From Stomoxys calcitrans (Eukaryota > Arthropoda > Insecta > Diptera > Muscidae): DNA of 64,000 bases. The stretch covers positions 193,257,373 to 193,321,372 of the forward strand of contig NC_081553.1 in assembly GCF_963082655.1 (NCBI RefSeq), in the 5' to 3' direction. The translations under genes were made by a program, and so were the position numbers. The first letter of the stretch is position 1, and each line of letters opens with the position of its first letter. Shown here piece by piece: positions 22,290 through 32,890 of this stretch. Below the pieces are notes generated by a model. It was not told where the DNA came from and made no database searches. It saw only the letters and a list, made by a program, of their open reading frames with translations.

Positions 22290-23415
22290 TCACCATATTG
22301 ACCGATTCGGATAAAACTTGGCACTAATATTATTAGTCATAACATAGTATTTTGGTCTAAATTTCAGTAAAATCAGGTAAAAATGTAGGTTTCTAAGGGC
22401 TGAAGAAGTCAAATTCGGGGATTGTTTTATATGACGTCTATATCCGTTTATAGACCGATTTAGATCAAACTTGTCATGGGCGTTGAAAGTCATAACACAA
22501 ATCTTTGTTTTAAATTTCGTCCAAATCGGATGAAAATCGGGGTTTCTAAGTGCGCAAGAAATCAAATCTGGGGATTGGTTTATATGGGGGCTATATCTGT
22601 TTTTCGAACGATTCGGATCATACTTGGCATGGATGTTGGAAGTCATAACTCAAGCTTTTGTTCCAAATTTCAGTCAAATCGGATGAAAACTGAGGCTTCT
22701 AGGGCCTCAAGAAGTCAAATCCGTGGATCGGTTTATATGGGGACTATATCTGTTTTTCGACCGATTCGGATCATACTTGGCATGAATGTTGGAAGTCATG
22801 ACTGAACTCTTTGTTACAAATTTCAATCAAATCGGATGAAAATTGAGGCTTCTAGGGCCTCAAGAAGTCAAATCCGTGGATCGGTTTATATGGGGGCTAT
22901 ATCTGTTTATAGACCGATTCGGAACTTACTTGGCATGTATGTTTACCATCATTACAAGAGTCTTTATTCCAAATTTTAGCCACATCAGATGAAAATAGGG
23001 GCTCAAGAAGTCAAATCCTGGGACCGATTTATATGGCGGCTATATCCAAATCTGAACCGATATGGCCCATTCGCAAACTCCAATGATCTACATCAATAGA
23101 AAGCATCTGTGTAAAATTTCAAGCTTTACGCGATCGACCGCTATCGAGATTTCGACAGACGGACGGACGGACATGGCAAGTTGGACTCAGACTGTCGTGG
23201 CAATTATTAATCGTGGCAAAGAATTAAACATTAACCGATGGCTTTGGTGCAGGCACATCCTCCTGCAGAGACAAAGAAGGAAAACTGGTAACTGACACAG
23301 ATAGCATGCTGAGGAAATGGAAAGAACATTTTACTCAACTTGTAGTGTCCGACGTTGGCGACGAACAGGATACCGGAATAACTACATTGGCATACCCCAT
23401 CCTATGGTGGTGGGT
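22290..23415 (+). mobile_element. 155-bp-monomer element, partial, with terminal module
   Basis: About four to five monomers carry GATCGGTTTATATGGGGGC, GACCGATTCGGA, CTTGGCATG, GGAAGTCATAAC and CAAATCGGATGAAAA in order. They are followed by the distal module (GACGGACGGACGGACATGGC) and, after an interruption, the end ATCCTATGGTGGTGGGTATA. The monomers are non-coding; their frames stay open because stop codons are rare in the unit. A LINE-like fragment interrupts the terminal module (separate entry). Confidence 0.8.
23240..23385 (+). pseudogene. Short LINE fragment nested in the terminal module
   Basis: One frame reads RDKEGKLVTDTDSMLRKWK followed by EHFTQLV. This is the D-x-x-G-x-x-x-T-D-x-x-x-x-x-x-x-W-x-E-H/Y-F-x-x-L pattern found just upstream of the reverse transcriptase in RTE/CR1-like LINEs. 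Only ~45 codons remain. The element's terminal module appears split around it (ACATGGCAAGTTGGACTCAG before, CCCATCCTATGGTGG after). Confidence 0.5.
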
Positions 23416-23640
23416 ATAAAATGGGATATGATGATTTTATGACGTTTTTCAAGAAAAATTGGATTGGAAAATTTTTCTTAATTTTGACGATTTTTTACGA
23501 AAAAGACCTGGCAGCAATAGATGTGGACCATACTTACCAGAGTTTTTGGAAGTCAGAGCAGAAGCTATTATGCACAATTTCAGCCAAATTGGATAAGAAC
23601 TTCGGCCTTTGGAGGGTCAAAAAGTCCATATAATCTGCGT
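23416..23640 (+). mobile_element. Isolated 155-bp monomer fragment
   Basis: The words GATGTGGACCATACTTACCA, GGAAGTCAGAGCAGAAG and TTTCAGCCAAATTGGATAAG mark a single diverged monomer (about 23,518-23,620) next to the previous element. Confidence 0.6.
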
Positions 23641-24810
23641 TTTACATCTACTCCGCTGCTTCCAGGTCTATCTTCTTCCTGCACCACAATACTTGTTCAT
23701 CGCCTCACAGTTCTTCTCGCCTCCCAGTTCTTCTCGTCTTCCAACATCCACTGATTATTGACTCAGAAGAAACGACACCAATCGTTGCTTCCAGATGCAA
23801 ATAACCTCAAATTCAATCTTTCATCTACTTCCGAAAGTTGGGAATTGACATAGGAGAGTTTCTTTCTCTCGTGTTCTAATCCATCCATGAACCGTAGAAT
23901 GCTTCGATGGCCGCCCATATTGCAACGTTTAAGTGCCGATGGTCCTACTGAACTCTTTCCTTTTCTCACTCAGCATCCATCTCGTTTTGCCCCGGTCTGG
24001 ATCCTACATTTGGATCTTTTCTGTCTTTTCGACCAAGGTTGTGGAATCGGAGCCTTTAGGTCGCAAATTTACCCTGTCCTCTTCCGAAAGCCGGGAATTT
24101 GAATAGGTATGGATTCCCGTTTAGACACCAAAGGCCGTACGTTTCCCTTTCCTATTCTCCCTGAGTATCCGTCTCGGTTTGTACCAGTCTAGATTCTGCA
24201 ATTGTATCTTCGCTGCCCTTGCGATCAGGAATACGGAGTGGGAGTCGTCTGGTTGGTGTGCGTACGAAAGTTAGGTAAATTTGCCTCGATTGCGCGACAT
24301 GGTAAATACTCTGCAGCCATAGTTTGGACCTGTCCTTTATTCCAACGTCTGACCTACGGTACGATTTTGACTTTACCGTCCTACTTATTATCGCCTTAAG
24401 TGCCATTGGATTATTGCAAGTCTCATCTTGACACTATACGTGTTCATACATGGCATGATTTTTAGCATCTACACCTGAAAGATCTTATTATCATCAGGTC
24501 CTTTAGCCCGCCGTATAGCAGCAACTATGAGGTGAATCTTTGGTGCCCTTCCGACCAGGGCTGCGAAGTTGAATGCCTCGGGTCGGAGAATTTACCCGGA
24601 GTTGTATTGTAGTACGGTTCGTAGTTTGGCTAATTGCCTCGACTCTGAACATTACTTCAACTCCTGATAAATTTTCCAACCCCTCTGCCCCATTTTCAGC
24701 AGCCACTTCATTTTAAAGTCTGACCTACGCTCTTTTGCAATTCAGTAGGGTCTACTCACTACACAATAACAGGTCTCACGTTCGCACTTTACAAGTTCAT
24801 AATTTCTTGG
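23641..24810. repeat. Diverged repeats carrying hAT-MITE-like termini
   Basis: Two copies of a ~187-bp unit can be aligned by eye: CTCAGCATCCATCTCG and CTGAGTATCCGTCTCGG, each followed by a TGG/TAG-ATCCTAC/ATTCTGC stretch. Three sites resemble the left terminus of the MITE at 2,233: ACCAAGGTTGTGGAATCGGA (about 24,034), ATCAGGAATACGGAGTGGG (about 24,224) and ACCAGGGCTGCGAAGTTG (about 24,555). The region may be an old cluster of that MITE family. Boundaries are uncertain. Confidence 0.4.
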
Positions 24811-25917
24811 GTCTTCATCTGCAGGGCCGTTTTTGTGTATCAGGTAGGTGATGGAAGAAGACCTCGTTCTTTTAGCTCGATCTCTGGATCTACTATTTAG
24901 ACATACATATCTGATCTCTCCGCCAGTTTCGAGCCATCATGCAATCGATTATTCGAAACATTTATTTGTATGACTCAGCCGTTTATTAATCCCTTAAAAT
25001 CTCTATAATTAAAAAATAACATAATAATTTGGTCTCCAGGTTTGTAGTAAACCCCCATGCTAATTAAAATGATTACCATCTTACAATGCACAGGTCCTCT
25101 AGCTTTTATGTTCAAATGCGCTCTCTGTTAATGCTCCCGAAATGTTTACCCACAATAAGCACTTTGCTCTCCCACTAAGCTAAACTTACCTCCTGCTGCT
25201 TTCAAAATACCCTTTTGTTCACCACATCACACAACACCACCCAACCAAATGTGCACTCTTGCCATTTTCTCATTCTCCCCCTTCTTATGGGGGTTGTATG
25301 ACTCTCTCTCCTTTACCTAAAACCCGAAGCTTTCATAGCCCGCTTCGTGGGGTTTCGTCAATACATATTACAATACATTAATTGTTTGTTTTGTTGTTGT
25401 TGATATTGTTTTGCAAAAAATTTGTAAGCACACACAGCTGATTTGCTGGTAGATGGTTGTTGTTGTTACTGTGTGGTGAGCTCCCTACTGTCAATATTGC
25501 CTCGGCTGCTACTGCTAAGGGGACCGACCAACACCTTTTGGGGTCGCGCCAACGTAGTTAATACACATACACATACAAGCACACACAACCGCAATCGCTT
25601 GCCTTTTTGCAAAAACTTACAACAGCGCTGCTGCAGCCAGCAAGCAATCAGGGACAACAGGCAACGACATGCACAGAAACAAACATCCATTGAATGGTTC
25701 AAAGTTATTGTAGTGAGATCCCTGCGAGATTTAGTATGAATTTGCGGTTGTTTGCCGCTTTATTGGTGCGGTTAAAAAATTGCCATGGACAATAAAGAAA
25801 CAAAGTGAAGTGTAAAAAAAATAATAATAATAAAGAAATAAAAGCATTAGAATTTGTTCAAAGTTGTAAAAAAACAGAAAAATGCCTTTGTATTTCTAAT
25901 CTAATTAAAAATTGCAG
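24811..25917. other. Non-repetitive island upstream of the exon pair
   Basis: AT-rich DNA with TTGTTGTTG, CACACA and CAGCAG words. At its right end TTTCTAATCTAATTAAAAATTGCAG provides fly-like CTAAT branch-point sequences ~15-20 bases before an AG at 25,916-25,917. No other gene is recognised in the stretch. Confidence 0.5.
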
Positions 25918-26132
25918 GAAAAAATGTTTAAATGAAGTGAGTGAACGGTGAAAAATGCCTGAATAGCAAAAAACAGTGTTGCCAAACTAAAGAAGTGAAC
26001 CGAAAAAAAAATTTATTTGCTATAGACTTCTCAAAGTAAGCCTTACCTCGCTCAGAGGAAGCTCTATCTACAACCTCCCCATAGCTTCCGGCTGCTGTTC
26101 TCCGACTTGTTAATTTAGCTGTTAAAAAAAAG
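25918..26132 (+). other. Candidate non-coding exon (5' UTR) of the 26.2-kb peptide gene
   Basis: The 215-base segment lies between a good 3' splice site (CTAAT branch-like sequence, then TTGCAG) and a consensus 5' splice site AAG-GTAAGTTC (GT at 26,133). It is A-rich, has several short upstream reading frames and no long one, as expected of a leader exon. After joining to the next exon (starting 26,204), an in-frame TAA at 26,123-26,125 precedes the ATG at 26,230, which supports that ATG as a start. Nothing here proves transcription. Confidence 0.45.
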
Positions 26133-26203
26133 GTAAGTTCATTTGAAGTCATTTACTTGTCTTATTAATCAGGAAGGAATCGCTTAGTCATAGCTTTTTC
26201 TAG
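26133..26203 (+). other. Candidate 71-nt intron, GTAAGT to TTTTTCTAG
   Basis: The intron starts with the consensus GTAAGTTC and ends CTTTTTCTAG. It has T-rich sequence near its 3' end and ATTAAT/CTTATTAAT as possible branch sequence. Seventy or so nucleotides is the commonest short-intron size in flies. An inner AG (26,172) would give an unusually small ~40-nt intron. Confidence 0.45.
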
Positions 26204-26229
26204 AAATCTTAAGCGAATTATTTTTGTTA

Positions 26230-26463
26230 ATGAAAATTGTAAACAAATACCTCTCCACATTCTTGGAACATTGCATGCACAAACATACCTACCTGACATT
26301 AAACACCAGCATAGCGCGCTGGCTGTTAGGTTTGCTTTTGCTCGCCCTCATCTCACATGCCAAAGCTATAGCTCAAGAGAAAGTCAACTTTGGCTCAGGG
26401 CCAAACACCCATTTACAACTCAGTGCACAGTGGAGTACAGGAAAGAAAAAACAAGGCGACTAA
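26230..26463 (+). CDS. Candidate small secreted peptide precursor, 77 aa, possible amidated neuropeptide-like product
   Basis: This is an unrecognised gene candidate. From ATG 26,230 the frame gives 77 residues. Residues 31-42 are a strong hydrophobic core (WLLGLLLLALIS), with a polar, basic stretch before it; an internal Met at residue 16 would give a more usual signal-peptide length. The sequence AKAIA before Gln-49 fits signal peptidase's A-x-A rule and would leave an N-terminal Gln able to cyclise. Near the C terminus, Trp-Ser-Thr-Gly-71 is followed by Lys-Lys-Lys-Gln-Gly-Asp and a stop. Gly plus a dibasic site is the classic signal for amidated peptides, so a 22-residue product (49-70) is predicted. 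A possible AATAAA lies near 26,914. It does not match AKH, corazonin, leucokinin, MIP or SIFamide as I know them. Alternatives are the first coding exon of a larger secreted protein, or chance. Confidence 0.4.
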   Translation: MKIVNKYLSTFLEHCMHKHTYLTLNTSIARWLLGLLLLALISHAKAIAQEKVNFGSGPNTHLQLSAQWSTGKKKQGD

Positions 26464-26620
26464 ATATAGGATTTTAAACATATGATGGGAATCAAAGATC
26501 ATCCTCAGGTCATTTTCAGTAGGAATCGTTATGTATGATCTAAAGAGAAGAGAGTGAGAGAGATATTTAATCGGCCCCGATTTAGAGTCTAAACCCAACC
26601 AAAGAGTCAAAGTCATATAA
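26464..26620. other. Spacer after the peptide frame
   Basis: AT-rich DNA with no repeat family recognised. It would be the 3' UTR if the 77-codon frame is a terminal exon. Confidence 0.35.
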
Positions 26621-26798
26621 AATCGCTAGCGGCGAAACCAAATAAGAGAAGCGGAGTCTGGAGTCAAATTTGAGGGATGAAAGAGAAACAGCGAGACTGG
26701 TGGTAAAAAAAATCGCTAGCGGCGAAACCAAATAAGAAATGCGGAGTATGGAGGTAAATTTGAGGGATGAAAGAGAAACAGCGAGACTGGTGGTAAAG
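26621..26798. repeat. 90-bp tandem duplication
   Basis: AATCGCTAGCGGCGAAACCA starts at 26,621 and again at 26,711. Both copies continue through GAGGGATGAAAGAGAAACAG to CTGGTGGTAAA with a few substitutions. There is no coding evidence. Confidence 0.9.
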
Positions 26799-27640
26799 AT
26801 GTTTTAAATTATTACAGTTTTTACAATTTTCAATAACTTCGATGTACACGAAAATGCATTTAAAAATTTTATAAAAATTGCAAACCTTTGGTCCGTTTTT
26901 TTCTCTACGCCTCAATAAAAGCCTGAAAAAGACGAGCATCAATGTACAGGCTTAGTAACCTGGGGGAACGTCCTATCTAAAAAATGCCGAAACGGGCATG
27001 TTAACCGATTTGATCAATATGGGTATCAAATGAAAGGTATTTCGGTGTAGAGTACGAAACTGAAAACAAAATTTGGGTCAATTTAAAAAAAAAACTACTA
27101 AATGGTCATGTTAGGCTAGGTTAGGTAAGTTTGGCAGAGCGTGATAGTGATATGCAACAAAGGGCTTAGATTTAGGGTGAGATTACGAAACGGATATCAA
27201 CATTTGGGCCCAAGAGTTTGTGGGGCACGTGAACCTCCTCCAAAAACAAACGCAAAACGTAGGTTAGGTTAGGTTGGAAGCAAGATCAGGGTTTTAACAT
27301 GCGCTTGGACTACCCTAAGTTCCTTGGGAACTCCTCATGTCTGCAATATGCAGGGTGGCAGATACCAGGTATTACCAAGTTCACACTGGTATATCTGTCA
27401 AACTATAATGGCTACAGCAACATCAGATTTGTTTGTCCGGTCGTTCATTATATTGTTAGCAAGCCTGTAAAACCATTTGCTTCTGTGTATAATAGATCGT
27501 CTTCCAGCTATTAAGAAGAACGTCTACCACAAGGATCCAGAGCAACACCGAGTTTACGTCAAACCTCCAAGCAACTAACAAAGAAGGAGGAGAGCCTTAC
27601 CGATCTGAAATCTTTGGCTATACTGCGTTGTAGCGTGCTA
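26799..27640. repeat. Spacer with a GGGTATCAAATGAAAGGTAT-type dispersed repeat
   Basis: Around 26,980-27,100 the words GTTAACCGATTTGATCAATA and TGGGTATCAAATGAAAGGTA match the repeat family at 43.1-44.5 kb. A GGTTAGGTTAGG-type run occurs near 27,110 and 27,260. The remainder (27,290-27,620) is non-repetitive; the 71-codon frame there is not recognised. Confidence 0.5.
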
Positions 27641-28630
27641 AGTTTGGCCGTTCCGAATCTTGGAAACCCACCACAATTGTGCTTAAAGTTTACATAAAAT
27701 AAACTTAGTTGAGTGGATTACTGCTAATCCAAACAAAAATTAAAGCTTATAATCGGAAGATATCTTATATTGGAAGTTGGAAGTCATAACAAAACCCCAA
27801 GTGCAAAATTTCTGCAAATCGGACAACAATTGCGATTTTCGGGGGCTCAAGACGTAACCCGGGGAATAACCTATACATGGAAGCTGTAACAGACTATATA
27901 CCGATTCAAACCATACTTGTCACTATTGCTGGAAGTTGTAACAGAACACTACAGTAAATATTTAATCCAAATCGGGTAACATTGCAGAACACTACGTACA
28001 AAATGTAAACCAAATCGGATAACAATTACGGCTTCGGGGGGCTCAAGATCTCAAATCGGGAGATCGGTTTACATGGGACCTATATCAGGTTATACACCAA
28101 TTTGGACCATACTTGTTGCGATAGTTGGAAGTTGTAATAGAATACTATGTGCCAATTTTCAGCCAAATCGGATAATAATTGCAGCTTCTAGGAGCTCCTT
28201 ATTTCAAATGGGGAGATCGGTTTATATGGAAGCTATATCAGGTTATTGACCGATTCAGATCATACTTGGCACGATTGTTGCAATTAGAAACAGACCACTA
28301 TTTCAGTCAAGTCGGATAATAATTTCAGCTTCTAGGGGCTCAAGAAGTCAAGTCGAAGGACCATTTTATATGGTAGCCATTAGCGAAGCCAGCCCAGCTT
28401 TCTGAAGGGAGTTAAAGCCCTTTGAACAACAATAAAATTAGCAAATTTAAGGGAAAACAATGACATTTTTGAAGTACTGGGGGGGTAGAACTTTTCAGGG
28501 GGTTGCTTAGCCCTTCCCCCAGGAACCTTTCCAAATCTGAACCGATGTGGCCTATTTTTAATCCCCAATAAGCTATATCAATAAGAAGTATACGTGCGAA
28601 ATTCCCCAATCCTATGGTGGTGGGTATAAC
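27641..28630 (+). mobile_element. 155-bp-monomer element with both ends recognisable
   Basis: The left end has the TTTGGCCGTTCCGAATCTTG and AAACCCACCAC words that mark this family's proximal end. About five monomers follow (ACCGATTCAAACCATACTTG, GGAAGTTGTAACAGAACAC, CAAATCGGATAACAATT). The right end is CAATCCTATGGTGGTGGGTA. Part of the distal module (about 28,380-28,530) is replaced by unrelated sequence (AAGCCAGCCCAGCTTTC and following). Confidence 0.75.
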
Positions 28631-29994
28631 AAAATATGTCTCTAACAAATATGATAAATTGCCCAAGGAACTCCGAGGAGAGTAAACCTCTCTATATTTT
28701 GACTTTGTAAGTTGCCCATAAAAAGACCGCTCTTGGCCGTAAACTTCCGTAATCTAAAATATCACTCTATCATAGAAAGCTACTCAAGGTGATAAAATAT
28801 GCTCATTCAAGAAGGAGCCCGTGGAGACACTTTCCAATCTCCAGAGAAGAGACATTCCAATCTCCATTTTAGACTTTACACTGTGGGGCCAAAGCCAGGG
28901 TTGTGAGACAACAAATCACGGGAGCAAGTTAGACCTTCAAAATTCCTTACAGATGTTTACATTTAGTCTAGAGCTAAAACTGCCAAATTTGATTCATATC
29001 GGTTCAGATATAGATGTAGCTCCCATATATATCATTCATCCGATATGGACTTTTAAGGCTGTAGAAGCCACAAATAAGACCCGATTTTTACAAAATTTGA
29101 CGTGAGGTGTTTTATTTGATGCAAAGGTTCTGGAGGGTCATCCATCCGGCAATTTTTTTTTTAATCTACAAAATCACCTAAAATCTCCGAAATATCAGCC
29201 ACCACCGCCTCCTCCAATACATTGAATATTCAAATAAAATTGCGACATACTACATAACTATGAGCAGACATATGATATCCATATTTGTCATTACTCAAGC
29301 GTGTCTATCTATCATGGGATGGATGGATAACATGTGAATGAAGGCATATCCGTTTGCTGTGCGCTCGCTTAGCTTTGCAGGCATCCAAGTTTTCCGAATG
29401 TTACGCCATTCGTATATGTAAATACACACTCACACAAACACTTATACAAACACTAGTTACACAATTTGAGCATAAGGGGGCCTGCGAAGAAACTCACCAA
29501 GGCTCTCTATACACCCAGGAAAAACATGTGTTTGATTTTTTCATAGAGCAACATCGTAGAAAGAGGAGATAGAGGTGAAGAAAAACAGCCATGTTGAAAT
29601 GAAAAAATCTAATAATTCTTTCTTTTGTTTAAGTTCATTAAAGCTGCTCCCTAGTTTTTCAGCTTTTTCTATTCGCTTTACTATCACTTCCACATCAACA
29701 CACACCATCATGCTGACATGCATCCCCATAAGCACACATATCCATATACCACATTGCCTTTGTAGTTTTCTGATCTATGATTTGGGGCACTATATATGGT
29801 GGAGGGATATAATGAGAGGAAACTATTTCAAAAATTGAAACCATACAACTTATGATCAATGCCATTGTATTTGTTTTTGAAAAACCAAGGGAAATGAAGA
29901 CTTTTCAAAATTAATCTGTAAGCGGATAACGGTTTGAAAAATATACGCAACATAATAATTTATATCTTTGTTTTGAGTTAGAAATCTTCTCTTC
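28631..29994. other. Mostly non-repetitive island with a short monomer-like fragment
   Basis: A fragment at about 28,985-29,110 (GGTTCAGATATAGATGTAGC, CTCCCATATAT) resembles the edge of the 155-bp element family. Otherwise this is AT-rich host-like DNA with no recognisable gene. The array of 41-bp units begins abruptly at its right end. Confidence 0.5.
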
Positions 29995-31268
29995 AGCCTG
30001 GCTAAATACGGTTTTCTATAGGAAAACTGCAATTCAGCCTGGCTGAATAAGGTTTTCTGTAGGAAAACTGCAATTCAGCCTGGCTGAATAAGGTTTTCTG
30101 TAGGAAAACTGCAATTCAGCCTGGCTGAATAAGGTTTTCTATAGGAAAACTGCAATTCAGCCTGGCTGAATAAGGTTTTCTATAGGAAAACTGCAATTCA
30201 GCCTGGCTGAATAAGGTTTTCTATAGGAAAACTGCAATTCAGCCTGGCTGAATAAGGTTTTCTATAGGAAAACTGCAATTCAACCTGGCTGAATAAGGTT
30301 TTCTATGGAAAATCTTCAATTCAGCCTGGCTGAATAAGGTTTTCTATAGAAAATCTTCAATTCAGCCTGGCTGAATAAGGTTTTCTATAGAAAATCTTCA
30401 ATTCAGCCTGGCTGAATAAGGTTTTCTATAGAAAATCTTCAATTCAGCCTGGCTGAATAGGGTTTTCTATAGAAAATCTTCAATTCAGCCTGGCTGAATA
30501 GTGTTTTCTATAGAAAATCTTCAATTCAGCCTGGCTGAATAGGGTTTTCTATAGAAAATCTTCAATTCAGCCTGGCTGAATAAGGTTTTCTATAGGAAAA
30601 CTGCAATTCAGCCTGGCTGAATAAGTTTTTCTATAGGAAAACTGCAATTCAGCCTGGCTGAATAAGGTTTTCTATAGGAAAACTGCAATTCAGCCTGGCT
30701 GAATAAGGTTTTCTATAGGAAAACTGCGATTCAGCCTGGCTGAATAAGGTTTTCTATAGGAAAACTGCGATTCAGCCTGGCTGAATAAGGTTTTCTATAG
30801 GAAAACTGCAATTCAGCCTGGCTGAATAAGGTTTTCTATAGGAAAACTGCAATTCAGCCTGGCTGAATAAGGTTTTCTATAGGAAAACTGCAATTCAGCC
30901 TGGCTGAATAAGGTTTTCTATAGGAAAACTGCAATTCAGCATGGCTGAATAAGGTTTTCTATAGGAAAACTGCAATTCAGCATGGCTGAATAAGGTTTTC
31001 TATAGGAAAACTTTAATTCAGCCTGGCTGAATAAGGTTTTCTATAGAAAATCTTCAATTCAGCCTGGCTGAATAAGGTTTTCTATAGAAAATCTTCAATT
31101 CAGCCTGGCTGAATAAGGTTTTCCATAGAAAATCTTCAACTCAGCCAGGCTGAATAAGGTTTTCTATAGAAAATCTTCAATTCAGCCTGGCTGAATAAGG
31201 TTTTCCATAGAAAATCTTCAACTCAGCCAGGCTGAATAAGGTTTTCTATAGAAAATCTTCAATTCATG
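29995..31268. repeat. 41-bp double-dyad satellite, about 31 units
   Basis: The unit is exactly 41 bases (for example phase marks at 30,072 and 30,113). It holds two inverted repeats: ATTCAGCC-T-GGCTGAAT and TTTTC-TATAG-GAAAA. Two variants alternate in blocks. Type A reads CTATAGGAAAACTGCAATTC and type B reads CTATAGAAAATCTTCAATTC. The order is roughly 7 A, 7 B, 10-11 A, 6-7 B. Within each block units are almost identical. The array contains no meaningful open frame. Confidence 0.97.
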
Positions 31269-32890
31269 CCATAAATATTTTTTATATCAAACTTAATTTT
31301 AGTTTTGCTGAATCATGTTTACATGGATTTCAAATCCAAAAATCTCTTCGCTCCACTGTCTTATCTCCAAACTATGATCATGACTACCATACACCCTAAT
31401 GCCAGACAGACACCTGTTGCAATAACAATAACAAACTAACAAAATGTATTAAAAACAAATCATTAAAGTATTAATTGTTTATAAATGATGCATGGGGTGT
31501 TTGGGCAGCTCACCATATCTGAGTGTGTGTGTGTGCGTCCGGTTAAGTGTGTTTTGGTTATTATAAACATGTGCTTAACGCTCTAACTGAATTTATGCAA
31601 ATCTCTGTCTATATCAATTTTATAACGATATTATGAAAATTTTAACCCAATTTTAGGTGAGTGGTTAATGTTTGTTGTTGTTGTAGTATCTATTTAAAAA
31701 AAATAACAAAAAATTCCAACCAACTCACAAAAGTTCACAACAATAACAATAAAAGAGACAAACAATTTCAGTTGTCAATGAAAATTTATTGGAAAAAACC
31801 AAAAAAAGACAACAACGAAATAAGCAACGATCTATGGAAAAATATGATTTTGAGCATATAATGAGATTGAGAGAGCTTTGTCATGCTGAAACACCCTCCC
31901 CCTCCCTACCTTGTTCAATACTCTGGGTGAAATGTTAAGCAAGTCTAATAAAAGAGTTTAACGGTATTTCTCACATGTACAGAGAATTTTCTCTCTGTGT
32001 CCGTCCACTGGCTGTCTGTGTGGCTGAGTAGGTATCTGAAAAATATGTAAACAATTAACAGTTATGCATAAAATAAATATGCATAAGTGATACGTACACT
32101 CATCAACGCTGGTGTTGCCGTCACCACCGCCGCCAGCATTCACTGAAATCTGACGCAGTTAACATTCCTTCAATGCTCCCCAAAAGGCCCCAATTTCCCC
32201 ACACTCGTTGGGCTTATGATTGCCATTTAAAATAACAACAAGAGAAACACTGAGAAAGAGAGGGAGAGCGTTAGACCGAATGAAACATGTGGTTGCAGAT
32301 GCCGTATTGACAAATAAACTAAAGGCTGATTAAGCGAATGAGTAGTTCGTTTTGTGGGAAGAAGAAGAGCATTTACTGTTTGCCAACAACAAAATGTGAC
32401 GTATTCATTTCGTTGTTGTTTATCAAAATGCAAAATCAAACAATCACCACTACAACAACACAAAAATGAATGCAAACTCGCCGAACAAAATGTGACGCAG
32501 TACATTGTTAACTGGGGGGGATAGACAGATAATGACAGCTACAAACTACTTCACTGACAGTCACCACAGCAAGTGTTTAGCGCATCTTCCACTTCTAGGC
32601 GAAATTCCCAAGCCATTAGGAAAACAAAAAAGCAAAACAACGACAAATTGTTTAATGTCAACAAATATTTGTTGTTGTAAGCATGCAAAACAATACAAAA
32701 AAGCCGGCCAACAAAAAGCATGTGTTTAGTTCCGCAATGTGCAAAATTGCTAGCATATCATTTATCATAATTTTATTAATGTTTTTTTTAATGTCTAGGC
32801 AATCCCCATTCACTTTTGTCCTTCAGTGTGAATAATTTAATTTTTGTAAATGACGTTAAGATGTCAAAAGTGAATGATAGATTCCATAGG
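31269..32890. other. Non-repetitive island between the two 41-bp arrays
   Basis: This 1.6-kb stretch of AT-rich DNA shows no gene I can defend. It carries the recursive-splice-like motif at 31,656/31,657 and CAACAA/TTGTTG runs. A Gly-rich minus-strand frame near 32,105-32,145 is too short to call. Confidence 0.45.
31640..31664 (+). promoter_or_regulatory. Juxtaposed 3'/5' splice motif, possible recursive-splicing ratchet point
   Basis: The sequence CCCAATTTTAG is followed immediately by GTGAGTGG, so an acceptor AG (31,655-31,656) abuts a consensus donor (31,657-31,662) with no exon between. CTAAC-like branch sequences lie 50-80 bases upstream (CTCTAACTG near 31,580; TTTTAACCC near 31,640). 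Zero-length ratchet points of this form are known from long Drosophila introns. The pyrimidine tract is only moderate, so this may be chance. Confidence 0.3.

Noticed and set aside
27100..27135. Second ratchet-like site (GGTTAG-GTAAGTTTGG)
   Set aside because: There is no pyrimidine tract; it lies in a GGTTAGG-type run of the kind found at transposon ends.
32103..32145. Gly-rich minus-strand micro-exon (NAGGGGDGNTSVDE)
   Set aside because: It is too short, with a weak acceptor and no consensus donor. GGC-type triplets alone can produce it.
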